A stretch of 64,000 bases of DNA from Acidobacteriota bacterium (GCA_003223645.1 QHVT01000006.1:124001-188000), one strand, 5' to 3'. Counted from the stretch's first letter, positions 25,539-34,073 are shown. Numbers and translations are program-made. Notes: generated by a model not told the origin, from the letters alone.

Positions 25539-25906
25539 TCTTTCCTCCCCCTCGCGATGTCGTAGCAGTCGAGGACGAGCAGGAGGTTCATCAAACCCGC
25601 GGTGAGCGTGAACGCGGTGCCGTATTCGTAGGTCGACGAGGTGATGTCGCCGTGCGGGCCTTTTGCGCGGGCGATGAAGTACATCGCGCCGCCGCCCATC
25701 GAGCCGATGCTCGCGAGCTTGCGCAGCACGGAATCATGCGCCTCGGCGAGCGTGTAGATCGTGCCGTCGATGGAGAGGCCGAGGACGAAGAGGACGACGA
25801 CGATGGCGAAGAAGGCGATGGCGCGCTCGCGTTTGCCGAGATAGAAATGGCCGGCGCCCGGGACGACGTAGGCCAGCAGCATCGACGTGATCGCGCGCGC
25901 GTTCAT
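25535..25906 (-). CDS. TM2-like multi-helix membrane protein
   Basis: A 123-residue protein with an N-terminal TM2-like hairpin (AYVVPGAGHFYLGKRERAIA) and three further hydrophobic segments. TM2-type proteins are common, of unknown function, and often sit in envelope operons. 4-bp overlaps link it to the HIT gene upstream and the 61-residue protein downstream. Confidence 0.7.
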   Translation of the reverse strand: MNARAITSMLLAYVVPGAGHFYLGKRERAIAFFAIVVVLFVLGLSIDGTIYTLAEAHDSVLRKLASIGSMGGGAMYFIARAKGPHGDITSSTYEYGTAFTLTAGLMNLLLVLDCYDIARGRKE

Positions 25907-26400
25907 TCGGGAAGCGCGATCTCCTGAAAGCGCGGCGTTAGCTTGTCGAACGTCACGTCGAGGTCTTCGGGAACGAGTCGCGTCTGCGCGGTGACGGTCA
26001 TGAAATTCGAGTCGCCGTTCCAGCGCGGCACGATGTGCACGTGATAGTGATCGGCGACGCCCGCGCCCGCGACCTGTCCGAAATTCATCCCGACGTTGAA
26101 GCCGTGCGGCGCATACACGTCCGACAAAATCCGCTGCGCTTCCGCCGTAAGACGAATGAGCGCGCGCAGCGACGCATCCGTGCTGTCGAACAATCGCGCC
26201 TCATGCGCGATCGGCGCGACCATCACGTGGCCGTTGGTGTAGGGATAGCGATTCAACATCACGAGCGCCGTCGCATTGCGGAACAGCGTGAGCGTGTCCC
26301 GCGGATTCGCCGAGACGGCAGCGTTACAGAAAATGCAACCGGACTCGGATTTGGGTGCCGTCAAGTAGGGGTATCTCCAGGGGGTGAAGAGGATGTGCAT
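25903..26400 (-). CDS. HIT-family nucleotide hydrolase/phosphorylase
   Basis: A 165-residue HIT protein. The histidine triad HYHVHIVPRW lies near residue 125. An N-terminal SGCIFCNA cysteine pair may bind metal, as in bacterial AP4A-phosphorylase-like HIT proteins. It probably cleaves diadenosine or related nucleotides. Length and the N-terminal FTPWRYPYL motif match the ATP adenylyltransferase-like subgroup. Start ATG 26400. Confidence 0.88.
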   Translation of the reverse strand: MHILFTPWRYPYLTAPKSESGCIFCNAAVSANPRDTLTLFRNATALVMLNRYPYTNGHVMVAPIAHEARLFDSTDASLRALIRLTAEAQRILSDVYAPHGFNVGMNFGQVAGAGVADHYHVHIVPRWNGDSNFMTVTAQTRLVPEDLDVTFDKLTPRFQEIALPE

Positions 26401-26407
26401 GAGAAGC

Positions 26408-26491
26408 GAATTGAGAATTGGGAATTGAAATTGTGAGTTGAGACCGGGCCGCGAAGCCCATTCCCAATTCTCAATTCACAATTCTCAATTA
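26408..26491. repeat. AATTGAGAATTG inverted repeat, family G copy 1
   Basis: AT-rich tandem words (GAATTGAGAATTGGGAATTG) and their inverted copies (CAATTCTCAATTCACAATTC) flank GGGCCGCGAAGCCC. The element fills the gap between the HU-like gene and the HIT gene and touches the HU stop codon. Copy 2 is at 41184-41271. Confidence 0.75.
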
Positions 26492-26884
26492 ATCGCTCGC
26501 ACCAACAGCGCCGGGCGCCTCCCCTTCCCCCAACGTCTTGTTGATCAACTCCTTCAACTCTTTCCCCGGCTTGAAGTACGGAATCTTCTTCGACGGCACT
26601 TCTACTTTCTCGCCGGTCTTGGGGTTGCGGCCGGTGCGGGATTTGCGGCTGCGGAGGCGGAAGCTGCCGAAGCCGCGGAGCTCGATTTTCTGGCCGGAGC
26701 GGAGGGAGTCGACGATGGAGTCGAACACGATGTTGACGATCGTCTCGGCCTGCTTCTTCGTCAGCTGGACGACGCGCGCGACTTCGTCGACCAGCTCGGC
26801 CTTGGTCATCACGCCGGCGCCGGGATGCTCTTCTTCGCCGTCTTCCGGTTCGAGCTCATGGTCGTTGTCGAGTTGTTCGTCCAA
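26489..26884 (-). CDS. HU/IHF-family DNA-binding protein with acidic N-terminal extension
   Basis: The conserved HU domain starts at the internal MTKAELVDEVARV (ATG 26809) and includes ELRGFGSFRLRSRKSRTGRNP of the DNA-binding arm. I place the start further upstream at TTG 26884 because an ideal AGGAGG lies 6 bp before it and the 25 added codons are strongly acidic (EPEDGEEEHPG). The result is a 131-residue protein. HU/IHF proteins bend DNA and organise the nucleoid. A family A repeat lies directly upstream. If the ATG start is used the protein has 106 residues. Confidence 0.85.
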   Translation of the reverse strand: MDEQLDNDHELEPEDGEEEHPGAGVMTKAELVDEVARVVQLTKKQAETIVNIVFDSIVDSLRSGQKIELRGFGSFRLRSRKSRTGRNPKTGEKVEVPSKKIPYFKPGKELKELINKTLGEGEAPGAVGASD

Positions 26885-26901
26885 GTTGTGCCTCCTAGAA
26901 C

Positions 26902-26980
26902 AGATAGCGGATGGCGGACGGCGGATGGCGGAGCATGAGCCCCGTTTCTTCCGCCATCCGCCATCTGTCATCTGCCATCT
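26902..26980. repeat. Family A GATGGC inverted repeat copy 2
   Basis: Tandem GGATGGCGGACGGC words and inverted GCCATCCGCCATCTG words flank CATGAGCCCCG. The element sits between sppA and the HU-like gene. Confidence 0.8.
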
Positions 26981-26986
26981 TCAATT

Positions 26987-27940
26987 TCACCACCTGTACA
27001 GGAACTGCGGCAGTCTGCGGCTGACGACTTTCTGGATCAGGCTCTCGGCGTCGCTGCTGCCGGTCAGGAGATCGAACAGAGATGCTTCGCGGCGCTTCGG
27101 CCAGATCTTCGCCGGCTCGCCTTTGATGCCCGCGGACTTTGCGGCGTCGTGCACCGCGTCATCGATGGTTCCAAGCTCGTCGATCAGTTTCAGCTCGAGC
27201 GCTTCTTCGCCGGTGAACACGCGGCCGTCGGCAATTTTGCTGACGTCCGCGACCGTCAACTTTCCGCTGCGTCCTTCGGCCACCGCGCGAATGAATTGCG
27301 AGTGCAGCTGCGTGACGATGTGCTGAAAGTACGCGCGCTCCTGATCGGTGAGATCGCGGTACGGCGAGCCCGCGGCTTTCATCGCGCCGCTGGTGATCGT
27401 CTCCGGCTTCAACTTCGCCCACTGCACGAGGTCCTTCGTGTTGAACCACTGCATGATCACGCCAATCGAGCCGGTGATCGATCCCGGATTCGCGACGATG
27501 CGATCGCACGCCGCGGCGATGTAGAAGCCGCCCGACGCGGCGACGCTGTCCATCGACGCCACGATCGGCTTCCTGCTCTTCGCGCGAATGGCGCGAATCG
27601 CCGCGTAGATCTCCTGCGACGGCGCGATCGCGCCGCCGGGGCTGTTGATGCGGACGACGATCGCCTTCACCGTCGAGTTGTTCGCGTATTTGTGCAGGAG
27701 GTCGAGCGTCTCGCGCGCGTCGAGGATCTCGCCCTCGATCGGCACGATCGCGATTTTCTCGTTGCCGAACGAGAAGTCGCCTTCGTCCTTCGCGTAGACG
27801 GCGATCATCACGAAGAGGAACACGAATGCCGCGACGACGACCGCGCAGCCGGTCAACGCACCGGCAAAGAACATCGGCGCTCGCGATTTCCGCGGCGGCG
27901 GTGGCGGTGCGGCGGGCGTCGGCGTGGAAGGCTCGGACAT
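26987..27940 (-). CDS. sppA: Signal peptide peptidase SppA (S49 family)
   Basis: The start ATG 27940 gives 317 residues: a proline-rich cytoplasmic N-terminus, one membrane helix at about residues 22-45, then a single S49 domain. The nucleophile serine lies in DSVAASGGFY and the general-base lysine probably in TSGAMKAAG. Short-form SppA (36K type) digests signal peptides left in the membrane. It starts 7 bp after rpsA, which suggests co-transcription. The open frame extends upstream into rpsA, but that part is out of phase with any sensible protein. Confidence 0.9.
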   Translation of the reverse strand: MSEPSTPTPAAPPPPPRKSRAPMFFAGALTGCAVVVAAFVFLFVMIAVYAKDEGDFSFGNEKIAIVPIEGEILDARETLDLLHKYANNSTVKAIVVRINSPGGAIAPSQEIYAAIRAIRAKSRKPIVASMDSVAASGGFYIAAACDRIVANPGSITGSIGVIMQWFNTKDLVQWAKLKPETITSGAMKAAGSPYRDLTDQERAYFQHIVTQLHSQFIRAVAEGRSGKLTVADVSKIADGRVFTGEEALELKLIDELGTIDDAVHDAAKSAGIKGEPAKIWPKRREASLFDLLTGSSDAESLIQKVVSRRLPQFLYRW

Positions 27941-27947
27941 CCGTGGC

Positions 27948-29759
27948 TCAGCTCTGTTGCGGTTCCGAGGAGTCCGGCGCGGGCTCGTCGTGAGGTTCTT
28001 CGGGATGCTCTTTGGAAGGCTCTTCGTGAGGTTCTTCGGGATGCTCTTTGGGATGCTCTTCGAGAGGCTCTTCGAGAGGCTCTTCGTGCCCTTCGTCGTG
28101 ATGCGGCTGTTCTTCCGGCGACAACGGCTCGACGTCACGTGTGGTGAGGCCGATCTTCCGCTCCGTCGAATCGATCTTGATGATCCGCGAGCGGATTCCG
28201 TCGCCGGGATGGAACAGCTTGTCGAGCTTCTGCCGCGCGTCGCGCTGCACTTCGGAAACGTGCGCGAGTCCTTCGACGCCGTCGGCGAGACGGATGAACA
28301 AACCGAAGTCGGTGATCTTCGAGATCTGTCCCACGACTTCGTCGCCGACGTTGTGGATCTTCGCGAAGTTGTCCCATTCGTTCGGCAGGAACTCGCGGAT
28401 CGAGAGCGACAGCCGCTGGTTCTCGCCGTCGACGTTGATCACGCGCGCCTTCACGACGTCGCCCTTCTTCAGCACCTCGCTCGGATGTTTGAGCCGGCGG
28501 TGCCACGACATGTCGGAGATGTGAATCAGTCCGTCGATGCCTTCCTCGACTTCGACGAACGCGCCGAAGTCCGTCAGGTTGCGCACGCGTCCGTCGATCA
28601 CGCTGCCGACCGGAAAGCGCTGCGAGATCGTGTCCCACGGATTCTGCTCGAGCGCTTTCAACGAAAGCGAGATGCGGCGATTCGGAATGTTGACGTCGGA
28701 GACGACGGCTTCGACTTCGTCGCCGATGTTGAGCATCTTCGCGGGATGGCGAATCTTTTTCGTCCACGACATCTCGCTGACGTGGATCAACCCTTCGACG
28801 CCTTCTTCGAGCTCGAGGAACGCGCCGTAGTCGGTCAGCGAAACGACGCGCCCTTTCACGCGGCTGCCGAGCGGATAGCGATCGGCGACGTCGGACCACG
28901 GATCGGGAGACTTCTGTTTGTATCCGAGGGAGACGCGCTCCGAGTCGGCATCGAACTTGAGGACGACGACTTCGATCTCGTCGCCGACGTTGAAGTATTC
29001 GGAGGGATGAGCGACGCGGCCCCAGGAAATGTCGGTGATGTGCAGCAAGCCGTCGACGCCGCCGAGGTCGACGAAGACGCCGTACTCGGTGATGTTCTTC
29101 ACGACGCCGTGCGTGAGCTCCCCTTCTTTGAGGCGGCCGAACGTCGTCTTCTTGGCCGCGGCCTGCTCGACTTCGAGGATCGCGCGGCGCGACAGCACGA
29201 CGTTGCTGCGCTTCTTGTCGAACGAGACGATCTTGAACTGCATCTCGTGTCCGCGCAGCGCATCGAGATTTTTGACCGGCTTGGTGTCGATCAATGAGCC
29301 CGGCAGAAATGCCTTGATGCCGCCGACATCGACCTGCAGTCCGCCTTTCACGCGATCGATCACGCGTCCGCTGATCGCCTGGTCGGCTTTGAACGCGGCC
29401 TCGATGTCGTCCCACACGCGCATGCGCGCGGCTTTCTCGCGCGACAGTGCGACGTAGCCGGACGAGTCTTCGAAGCGCTCGATGAAGACTTCGATCTCAT
29501 CGCCGCGCTTGACGCGCACCTGGCCGTCGTAGCCGGTCACTTCATTGACCGGAAGGAGGCCTTCGGACTTGTAGCCGATGTCGACGACGACATCGGAGGG
29601 GGTGATCTTGATGACCCGCCCTTTGACGATCTCGCCTTCTGCCAGAGTCGGCCTTGTGTAAAGGTCGAGAAGCTCGTCCATGCCGAGATTCTCCAGATTG
29701 GTGCTGCTGTCCGCCTGGCGCGGCTGGAGTGGTTTCGTTTTCTCGTCATTGGACGCCAT
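27948..29759 (-). CDS. rpsA: 30S ribosomal protein S1 with acidic Pro/His tail
   Basis: A 603-residue protein with six S1 RNA-binding domains (for example GVFVDLGGVDGLLHITDISW and GAFVEVEEGIDGLIHISDMSW). It binds mRNA on the small subunit. The last 55 residues are a low-complexity tail made of EEP, EHP and EEPH repeats, encoded by tandem 12-bp DNA repeats, and unlike the usual S1 C-terminus. It follows cmk, the standard cmk-rpsA order. A consensus promoter lies upstream at 29857-29885. Confidence 0.95.
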   Translation of the reverse strand: MASNDEKTKPLQPRQADSSTNLENLGMDELLDLYTRPTLAEGEIVKGRVIKITPSDVVVDIGYKSEGLLPVNEVTGYDGQVRVKRGDEIEVFIERFEDSSGYVALSREKAARMRVWDDIEAAFKADQAISGRVIDRVKGGLQVDVGGIKAFLPGSLIDTKPVKNLDALRGHEMQFKIVSFDKKRSNVVLSRRAILEVEQAAAKKTTFGRLKEGELTHGVVKNITEYGVFVDLGGVDGLLHITDISWGRVAHPSEYFNVGDEIEVVVLKFDADSERVSLGYKQKSPDPWSDVADRYPLGSRVKGRVVSLTDYGAFLELEEGVEGLIHVSEMSWTKKIRHPAKMLNIGDEVEAVVSDVNIPNRRISLSLKALEQNPWDTISQRFPVGSVIDGRVRNLTDFGAFVEVEEGIDGLIHISDMSWHRRLKHPSEVLKKGDVVKARVINVDGENQRLSLSIREFLPNEWDNFAKIHNVGDEVVGQISKITDFGLFIRLADGVEGLAHVSEVQRDARQKLDKLFHPGDGIRSRIIKIDSTERKIGLTTRDVEPLSPEEQPHHDEGHEEPLEEPLEEHPKEHPEEPHEEPSKEHPEEPHDEPAPDSSEPQQS

Positions 29760-29818
29760 TGAGCGGGGAACCCCCTGTTAAATAATTCCGGGTTGCGCGG
29801 CATCGCGCAGCCGAGCCT

Positions 29819-29835
29819 AACTTCGTCGCTAAGTT
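29819..29835 (-). promoter_or_regulatory. Hairpin in the rpsA leader
   Basis: AACTTCGTCGCTAAGTT forms a small stem in the roughly 90-nt untranslated leader of rpsA, followed by a second GC stem (GCTGCGCGATGCCGCGC on the transcript). S1 genes are often autoregulated through their leaders, so this is a candidate site. Confidence 0.35.
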
Positions 29836-29856
29836 GTTATGCACGCCGGATTTGGC

Positions 29857-29885
29857 AGTGTAGCGGGGGGCTATAAGGGAGTCAA
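29857..29885 (-). promoter_or_regulatory. Sigma-70-type promoter of rpsA
   Basis: On the minus strand TTGACT is followed after exactly 17 bp by TACACT. Transcription would start near 29850 and give a leader of about 90 nt before the rpsA ATG. The -35 hexamer overlaps the last codons of cmk, so rpsA has its own promoter besides any read-through. Confidence 0.7.
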
Positions 29886-30535
29886 GAAATGGCCGCCACA
29901 ATTCGTGCCACAACCTCAGAGATTGTCAGGTCCGAAGTGTCGATGACTTTGTAGGACTCGTCGTACATGAGCGGCGAATCGGCGCGCGTCGAGTCCTGCT
30001 CGTCGCGCTTCACGCTCTCGGCGAGCACGGCATTGAAGTCGACATTCTCCCCCCTGGAGATCAGCTCGTCATAGCGCCGCCGCGCCCGCACCTCGGCGCG
30101 CGCAGTCAGAAAAAACTTGTGCGGCGTTTCGGGAAAAACCTTCGTGCCGATGTCTCGCCCCTCCAGCACGCCGCCGTGTTTCCGCCCTAACGCCTGTTGT
30201 AATCGGACGAGCACGCGGCGCACGGCGGGAATCGCGGAGACGTGACTCGCGGCCATGCTGATCTCGGGCGTGCGAATGAGGCCGGTGATGTCGTCGCCGT
30301 CGAGCAGCACGCGCGGCGGATCGCCGGGGAGGAACTCGATCTGCGCGTTGCCGGCGAGCTGTTCGAGTTTGTCCGCGTCGCGAACATCAATGTTGTTGCG
30401 CAGCGCGGCGAGTCCGATCGCGCGATACATCGCGCCGGTGTCGATGTGCGGAAGGTTGAGCGCGCGCGCGACGAGTTTGCTGACCGTGCTCTTGCCGACG
30501 CCGGACGGGCCGTCGATGGCAACGATGGTCGTCAT
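29882..30535 (-). CDS. cmk: Cytidylate kinase
   Basis: A 217-residue protein with IDGPSGVGKSTVSK at residues 7-20, the HIDTGAMYRAIG CMP-binding stretch and LEGRDIGTKVFP. It phosphorylates CMP and dCMP. It overlaps the upstream pseudouridine synthase gene by 4 bp and precedes rpsA. Confidence 0.95.
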   Translation of the reverse strand: MTTIVAIDGPSGVGKSTVSKLVARALNLPHIDTGAMYRAIGLAALRNNIDVRDADKLEQLAGNAQIEFLPGDPPRVLLDGDDITGLIRTPEISMAASHVSAIPAVRRVLVRLQQALGRKHGGVLEGRDIGTKVFPETPHKFFLTARAEVRARRRYDELISRGENVDFNAVLAESVKRDEQDSTRADSPLMYDESYKVIDTSDLTISEVVARIVAAIS

Positions 30536-31431
30536 CGCGCGCGGCGGGCCTGACGCTTCGGAGGAGCAGCTTTCTTGCGCGTGGTCTTGCCGCGCGTGGT
30601 GCGCGCCTCCGGCGCGCCTTTTTTCCGGGACGCGCCGGCAGCGCGTACCACTCGCTTCGGTTTCGGCTTCGCCTTCGGCGCCTCCTGCATCGTCGCGAGC
30701 ATCTTCACTTCATGCTTCGTGAGCTCGCGCCAGGACCCGGGCGTCAGCTTCGGATCGGAGATCGGTCCGATGGCGACGCGGCGCAGTTTCGAGACCGGAT
30801 GTCCGACGGCCTTGAACATTTTTCGGATCTGCTGATTGCGCCCTTCGCGCAGCCGCACTTCGTACCAGCTGTTGCCTTCGTCCTCGCCCCGGCCTGTCGA
30901 GCGTCCGGTCGTCTTCATGCGCTGGATCTCGCACGGCACGGTGCGCTTGCCGTCGATGGTGATGCCGCGCTCCAGCTTGCCGACGATGCGCTCGTCGGGG
31001 ATGCCGCGCACCTTCACGTGATACGTCTTCACCGATCCATGCTTCGGATGCGAGACCTTGAACGCGAGGTCGCCGTCGTTGGTGAGCAGCAGCAATCCTT
31101 CCGATTGATAGTCGAGACGGCCGACCGGATAGATGCGCTCGCGCACGCCTTTGACGAGATCGACGACGGTCTTGCGTCCTTCCGGATCGTTGACCGTCGA
31201 CGTCACTTCTCTCGGTTTGTACAGGAGGATGTAGCGATGGGTCTCGGCGCGCGTGATCAGCTTGCCGTCGACTTTGATGTGATCGCGATCGGCATCCGCT
31301 TTCGTTCCAAGCGCGGTCACGACACGGCCATTCACCGTGACCCGTCCCTCCCGAATCATCGCCTCGGCTTCACGGCGGGACGCGAAACCCGCATGGGCGA
31401 TGATCTTCTGCAGCCTGTCGAGTTGCATCAC
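30532..31431 (-). CDS. RluB/RsuA-family pseudouridine synthase with a repeat-derived tail
   Basis: A 299-residue protein with an N-terminal S4 domain (RLQKIIAHAGFASRREAE) and a catalytic domain with the GRLDYQSEGLLLLTNDG motif, whose aspartate is catalytic. It modifies a ribosomal RNA uridine, probably of the large subunit given its location next to scpAB, as for rluB. The basic C-terminal tail (about residues 250-299) includes a stretch VVRAAGASRKKGAPEARTT encoded by a family L palindrome. Confidence 0.9.
   Translation of the reverse strand: MMQLDRLQKIIAHAGFASRREAEAMIREGRVTVNGRVVTALGTKADADRDHIKVDGKLITRAETHRYILLYKPREVTSTVNDPEGRKTVVDLVKGVRERIYPVGRLDYQSEGLLLLTNDGDLAFKVSHPKHGSVKTYHVKVRGIPDERIVGKLERGITIDGKRTVPCEIQRMKTTGRSTGRGEDEGNSWYEVRLREGRNQQIRKMFKAVGHPVSKLRRVAIGPISDPKLTPGSWRELTKHEVKMLATMQEAPKAKPKPKRVVRAAGASRKKGAPEARTTRGKTTRKKAAPPKRQARRAR
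30596..30652. repeat. Palindrome family L copy 2 inside the pseudouridine synthase gene
   Basis: GTGGTGCGCGCCTCCGGCGC pairs with GCGCCGGCAGCGCGTACCAC. The element encodes part of the basic tail, in the same reading phase as copy 1 in the MsbA-like gene. Confidence 0.7.
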
Positions 31432-32141
31432 TCTTCTTCTGCTGAGTCGCTCGCAAAAGATTCTAACTGAGTTTCTTCGACTGCAACGGCGATCGGTTGT
31501 TCTTCTTCGACTCTTTCTTCGACCGCCTCTTCAACATTCTCCTCCACGATCTCCGCGTTCTCGATGTTCGTCTCCGCGGTTTGAATCGCGGTCACGAGAT
31601 CTTCGTTGATGTTCTCGCCGATGAGATCTCCGAATTCTTCGAGGCGCGGCAGATCGCGAATGTCGTTGAGTCCGAAATGCACGAGGAACTCTTTCGTCGT
31701 GCGATAGAGAAACGGACTGCCGACGACGTTCTTGCGTCCGGACACGCGAATCATGCGGCGCTCGAGCAGCGTGCGAATGACAGCCGTCGAGTTCACTCCG
31801 CGGATCTCCGAGACTTCCGGCGCGGTGATCGGCTGCCGGTACGCGACGATCGCCAATGTTTCCAGCGCAGCGATCGACATCCGGTTCTCGCCTTTTTTCG
31901 CGAAGTGCTTCTTCAGAATCGAATCGTGCTCCGGTCGCGTGGCGAGACGCCATCCACCGGCTGTCTGCTCGAGCATGAATCCGCCGGCATGCTCGTCGAG
32001 AAATCGCTTGATCTCATCGAGCTGCGTCGCGACGGCGTCCTTGCTTTCGTCGAAAGAGTCCGCGAGCTCGTCAATCTTGATCGGATCGGAGCTGATAAAG
32101 AGCACAGCTTCGATCGCAGCTCGTAGTTCGTTGGGTTCCAT
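31428..32141 (-). CDS. scpB: Segregation and condensation protein ScpB
   Basis: A 237-residue protein with tandem winged-helix domains. It has the RPEHDSILKKHF and ALETLAIVAYRQPITAPEVSEIRGV motifs typical of ScpB and an acidic tail. ScpB bridges ScpA to Smc in the bacterial condensin complex. 4-bp overlap with the pseudouridine synthase gene, and scpA lies upstream. Confidence 0.95.
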   Translation of the reverse strand: MEPNELRAAIEAVLFISSDPIKIDELADSFDESKDAVATQLDEIKRFLDEHAGGFMLEQTAGGWRLATRPEHDSILKKHFAKKGENRMSIAALETLAIVAYRQPITAPEVSEIRGVNSTAVIRTLLERRMIRVSGRKNVVGSPFLYRTTKEFLVHFGLNDIRDLPRLEEFGDLIGENINEDLVTAIQTAETNIENAEIVEENVEEAVEERVEEEQPIAVAVEETQLESFASDSAEEE

Positions 32142-32173
32142 CGTTTCCTTTGCTTTCGCTCTCCGCCGACCTT

Positions 32174-32228
32174 GTAGGACGTCCTAGAAGTCCTATACGT
32201 CCTATCTGTCCTAAGCCGTCCTAGTCGT
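32174..32228. repeat. GTCCTA word repeat, family H
   Basis: Six or seven GTCCTA/GTCCTAT words occur in the 79-bp gap between scpA and scpB, with partial inversion (TAGGACGTCCTA). It reaches the stop codon of scpA. Single copy in the window. Confidence 0.65.
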
Positions 32229-33069
32229 ACATCTTGAACGCCTCTTCATCGATCTCGCGCTCCATCCGCGACACCACGATCTCCGAAAACGTTCCTTTCT
32301 GTTGCAGCGAGATGCCGCCGAGGCGGACCAGCTCGAGCATGCCGAGAAATATGGCGATCAGTTCGTCGCGGTCGCGGCCTTCGAGAAACCACTGCAGGCG
32401 GATCGGCGATTTTTCTTTCAGCTTCGCGTAGAGCTCGGACATCTTCTCCGAGACTTTGTGAACCGTCCGCTGCAGCGAGATCGACTGCGGATGGTTTTGT
32501 TTGTAGCGGACGAGCGCGGTGCGGAACGCGTCGATGAGGTCGAAGAGACCGACCTCGCTCATGTCCATCTCCTGCGGCTCTTCGCCGGGCAGCGGCACGC
32601 GCGGGCGCGACCACATTCCCATCCGCACGAGATCGAGTTCCGCGAACGTCTCCGCGACGGCTTTGAAGCGCTGATATTCGAGGAGCCGGTCGACGAGCTC
32701 TTTGCGCGGATCCTCGATCTGATCGTCCGCGCTCTCGTCGCGCGGCAGCAACATGCGCGACTTGATGTTGATCAGGAGCGCCGCCATGTAGATGTAGTCC
32801 GCGGCGATGTCGAGATCGAGCTCCGTCATCGCGTCGAGGTACGCGTTGTACTGCTCGACGACGAGCATGATCGGAATGTCGTAGATGTCGATCTCGTGCT
32901 TCCTGATGAGATGCAGCAGAAGATCGAGCGGTCCGTGAAAGGACGGCAGCGTGACCTGGTACGACGACTCGTCCTGCTCTTCTTCTTCGTGGAGCGGCGC
33001 ACTCTTAGTGCGCCGTTCGTCTTCGGCGGGCTGAGAGCCCGCCGCTCCACTCATTTCTTCTTCGCTCAT
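32221..33069 (-). CDS. scpA: Segregation and condensation protein ScpA with repeat-derived N-terminus
   Basis: Start ATG 33069 overlaps the trpS stop by 4 bp and gives 282 residues. The kleisin signature starts at YQVTLPSFHGPLDLLLHLI and continues with DIYDIPIMLVVEQYNAYLD; the C-terminal winged helix is present. The first 35 or so residues before this signature are not conserved in the family, and residues about 6-26 are encoded by a palindromic element (32989-33052). The open frame continues upstream into trpS in a different phase and is rejected. Confidence 0.93.
   Translation of the reverse strand: MSEEEMSGAAGSQPAEDERRTKSAPLHEEEEQDESSYQVTLPSFHGPLDLLLHLIRKHEIDIYDIPIMLVVEQYNAYLDAMTELDLDIAADYIYMAALLINIKSRMLLPRDESADDQIEDPRKELVDRLLEYQRFKAVAETFAELDLVRMGMWSRPRVPLPGEEPQEMDMSEVGLFDLIDAFRTALVRYKQNHPQSISLQRTVHKVSEKMSELYAKLKEKSPIRLQWFLEGRDRDELIAIFLGMLELVRLGGISLQQKGTFSEIVVSRMEREIDEEAFKMYD
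32989..33052. repeat. Palindrome family N inside scpA
   Basis: GTGGAGCGGCGCACTCTTAGTGCGCCG lies opposite CGGCGGGCTGAGAGCCCGCCGCTCCAC. The outer words GTGGAGCGGCG and CGCCGCTCCAC are the same as in family P, but the centre consists of two smaller hairpins (CACTCTTAGTG and GGGCTGAGAGCCC). It is read in frame. Confidence 0.75.
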
Positions 33070-34073
33070 CGAAGCTCCGGGTAATCGATCTTCATCGCCT
33101 TGCGCACCAGCTCCAGCGTCTCGCCCGTGCGCTCGCGCGCCTTGCGATTTCCGTCGCGCAGCACGTCCCACACGATCGACGGATCGCGGTCGATCTCTTC
33201 GCGGCGCGCGCGGATCGGGCGCAGCGCCTCGATGATGATGTCGGCGAGCAATTTCTTGTCCTGCACGCAGCCGATCTGTGCCGTGCGGCATTCGTGATCG
33301 ACGCGCGCGATCGTCTCCGCGTTGGAGAAGAGTTTGTGGAACTGGAAGAGATTGCAGATGTCGGGATTGCCGGGATCGCTGCGGCGCACGCGATTCGGAT
33401 CGGTGAACATCGTCATCACCAGCGCGCGTACTTCATCGGCCGATGCCGTCAACGGAATCGTGTTGTTGTACGACTTCGACATCTTGCGGCCGTCGAGTCC
33501 CGGCACTTTCGGCGTCGGCGTGAAGAGCGCCTGCGGCTCGGGGAAAACGGGGCCGTAGAAGTTGTTGAAGCGCCGCACGATCTCGCGCGACAGTTCGAGG
33601 TGCGAGGCTTGGTCTTCGCCGACCGGCACGAACGCCGCGCGATAGACGATGATGTCCGCGGTCTGCAACAGCGGATACCCGAGGAAGCCGTAGGTGTTGA
33701 GATCCTTGTCTTCGAGCTGCTGCTGCTGGTCCTTGAACGTCGGCACGCGCTCGAGCCAGCCGAGCGGCGTGATCATCGACAGCAAGAGATGCAGCTCCGC
33801 GTGCTCTTTCACTTCCGACTGCAGAAAGAGAACGCTGCGCTGCGGATCGATGCCCGCGGCGAGGAGATCGGCGGTCGCCTCGAACGTCGACGTGCGCACG
33901 CGCGACGTGTCGGCGTAGTCGGACGTCAGCGCGTGCCAGTCGGCGATGAAGATGTTGCAGGGATAACGGTCCTGCAGCTCCACCCAGTTTTTGACTGCGC
34001 CGAAATAGTTGCCGAGGTGCACGCGGCCCGTCGGACGGAGTCCGCTGAGGACAAGTTGGGGTGATGAAGTCAA
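33066..34073 (-). CDS. trpS: Tryptophanyl-tRNA synthetase
   Basis: A class I synthetase of about 335 residues. The HIGH-like motif is PTGRVHLGNYFGAV and the KMSKS motif is KMSKSYNN. The start is uncertain. I chose TTG 34073, just before SSPQLVLSGLRPTG, because upstream codons are translated family A repeat (ADRGWRRASAIRH). No strong Shine-Dalgarno is visible. It charges tRNA-Trp. ScpA follows with a 4-bp overlap. Confidence 0.92.
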   Translation of the reverse strand: MTSSPQLVLSGLRPTGRVHLGNYFGAVKNWVELQDRYPCNIFIADWHALTSDYADTSRVRTSTFEATADLLAAGIDPQRSVLFLQSEVKEHAELHLLLSMITPLGWLERVPTFKDQQQQLEDKDLNTYGFLGYPLLQTADIIVYRAAFVPVGEDQASHLELSREIVRRFNNFYGPVFPEPQALFTPTPKVPGLDGRKMSKSYNNTIPLTASADEVRALVMTMFTDPNRVRRSDPGNPDICNLFQFHKLFSNAETIARVDHECRTAQIGCVQDKKLLADIIIEALRPIRARREEIDRDPSIVWDVLRDGNRKARERTGETLELVRKAMKIDYPELR

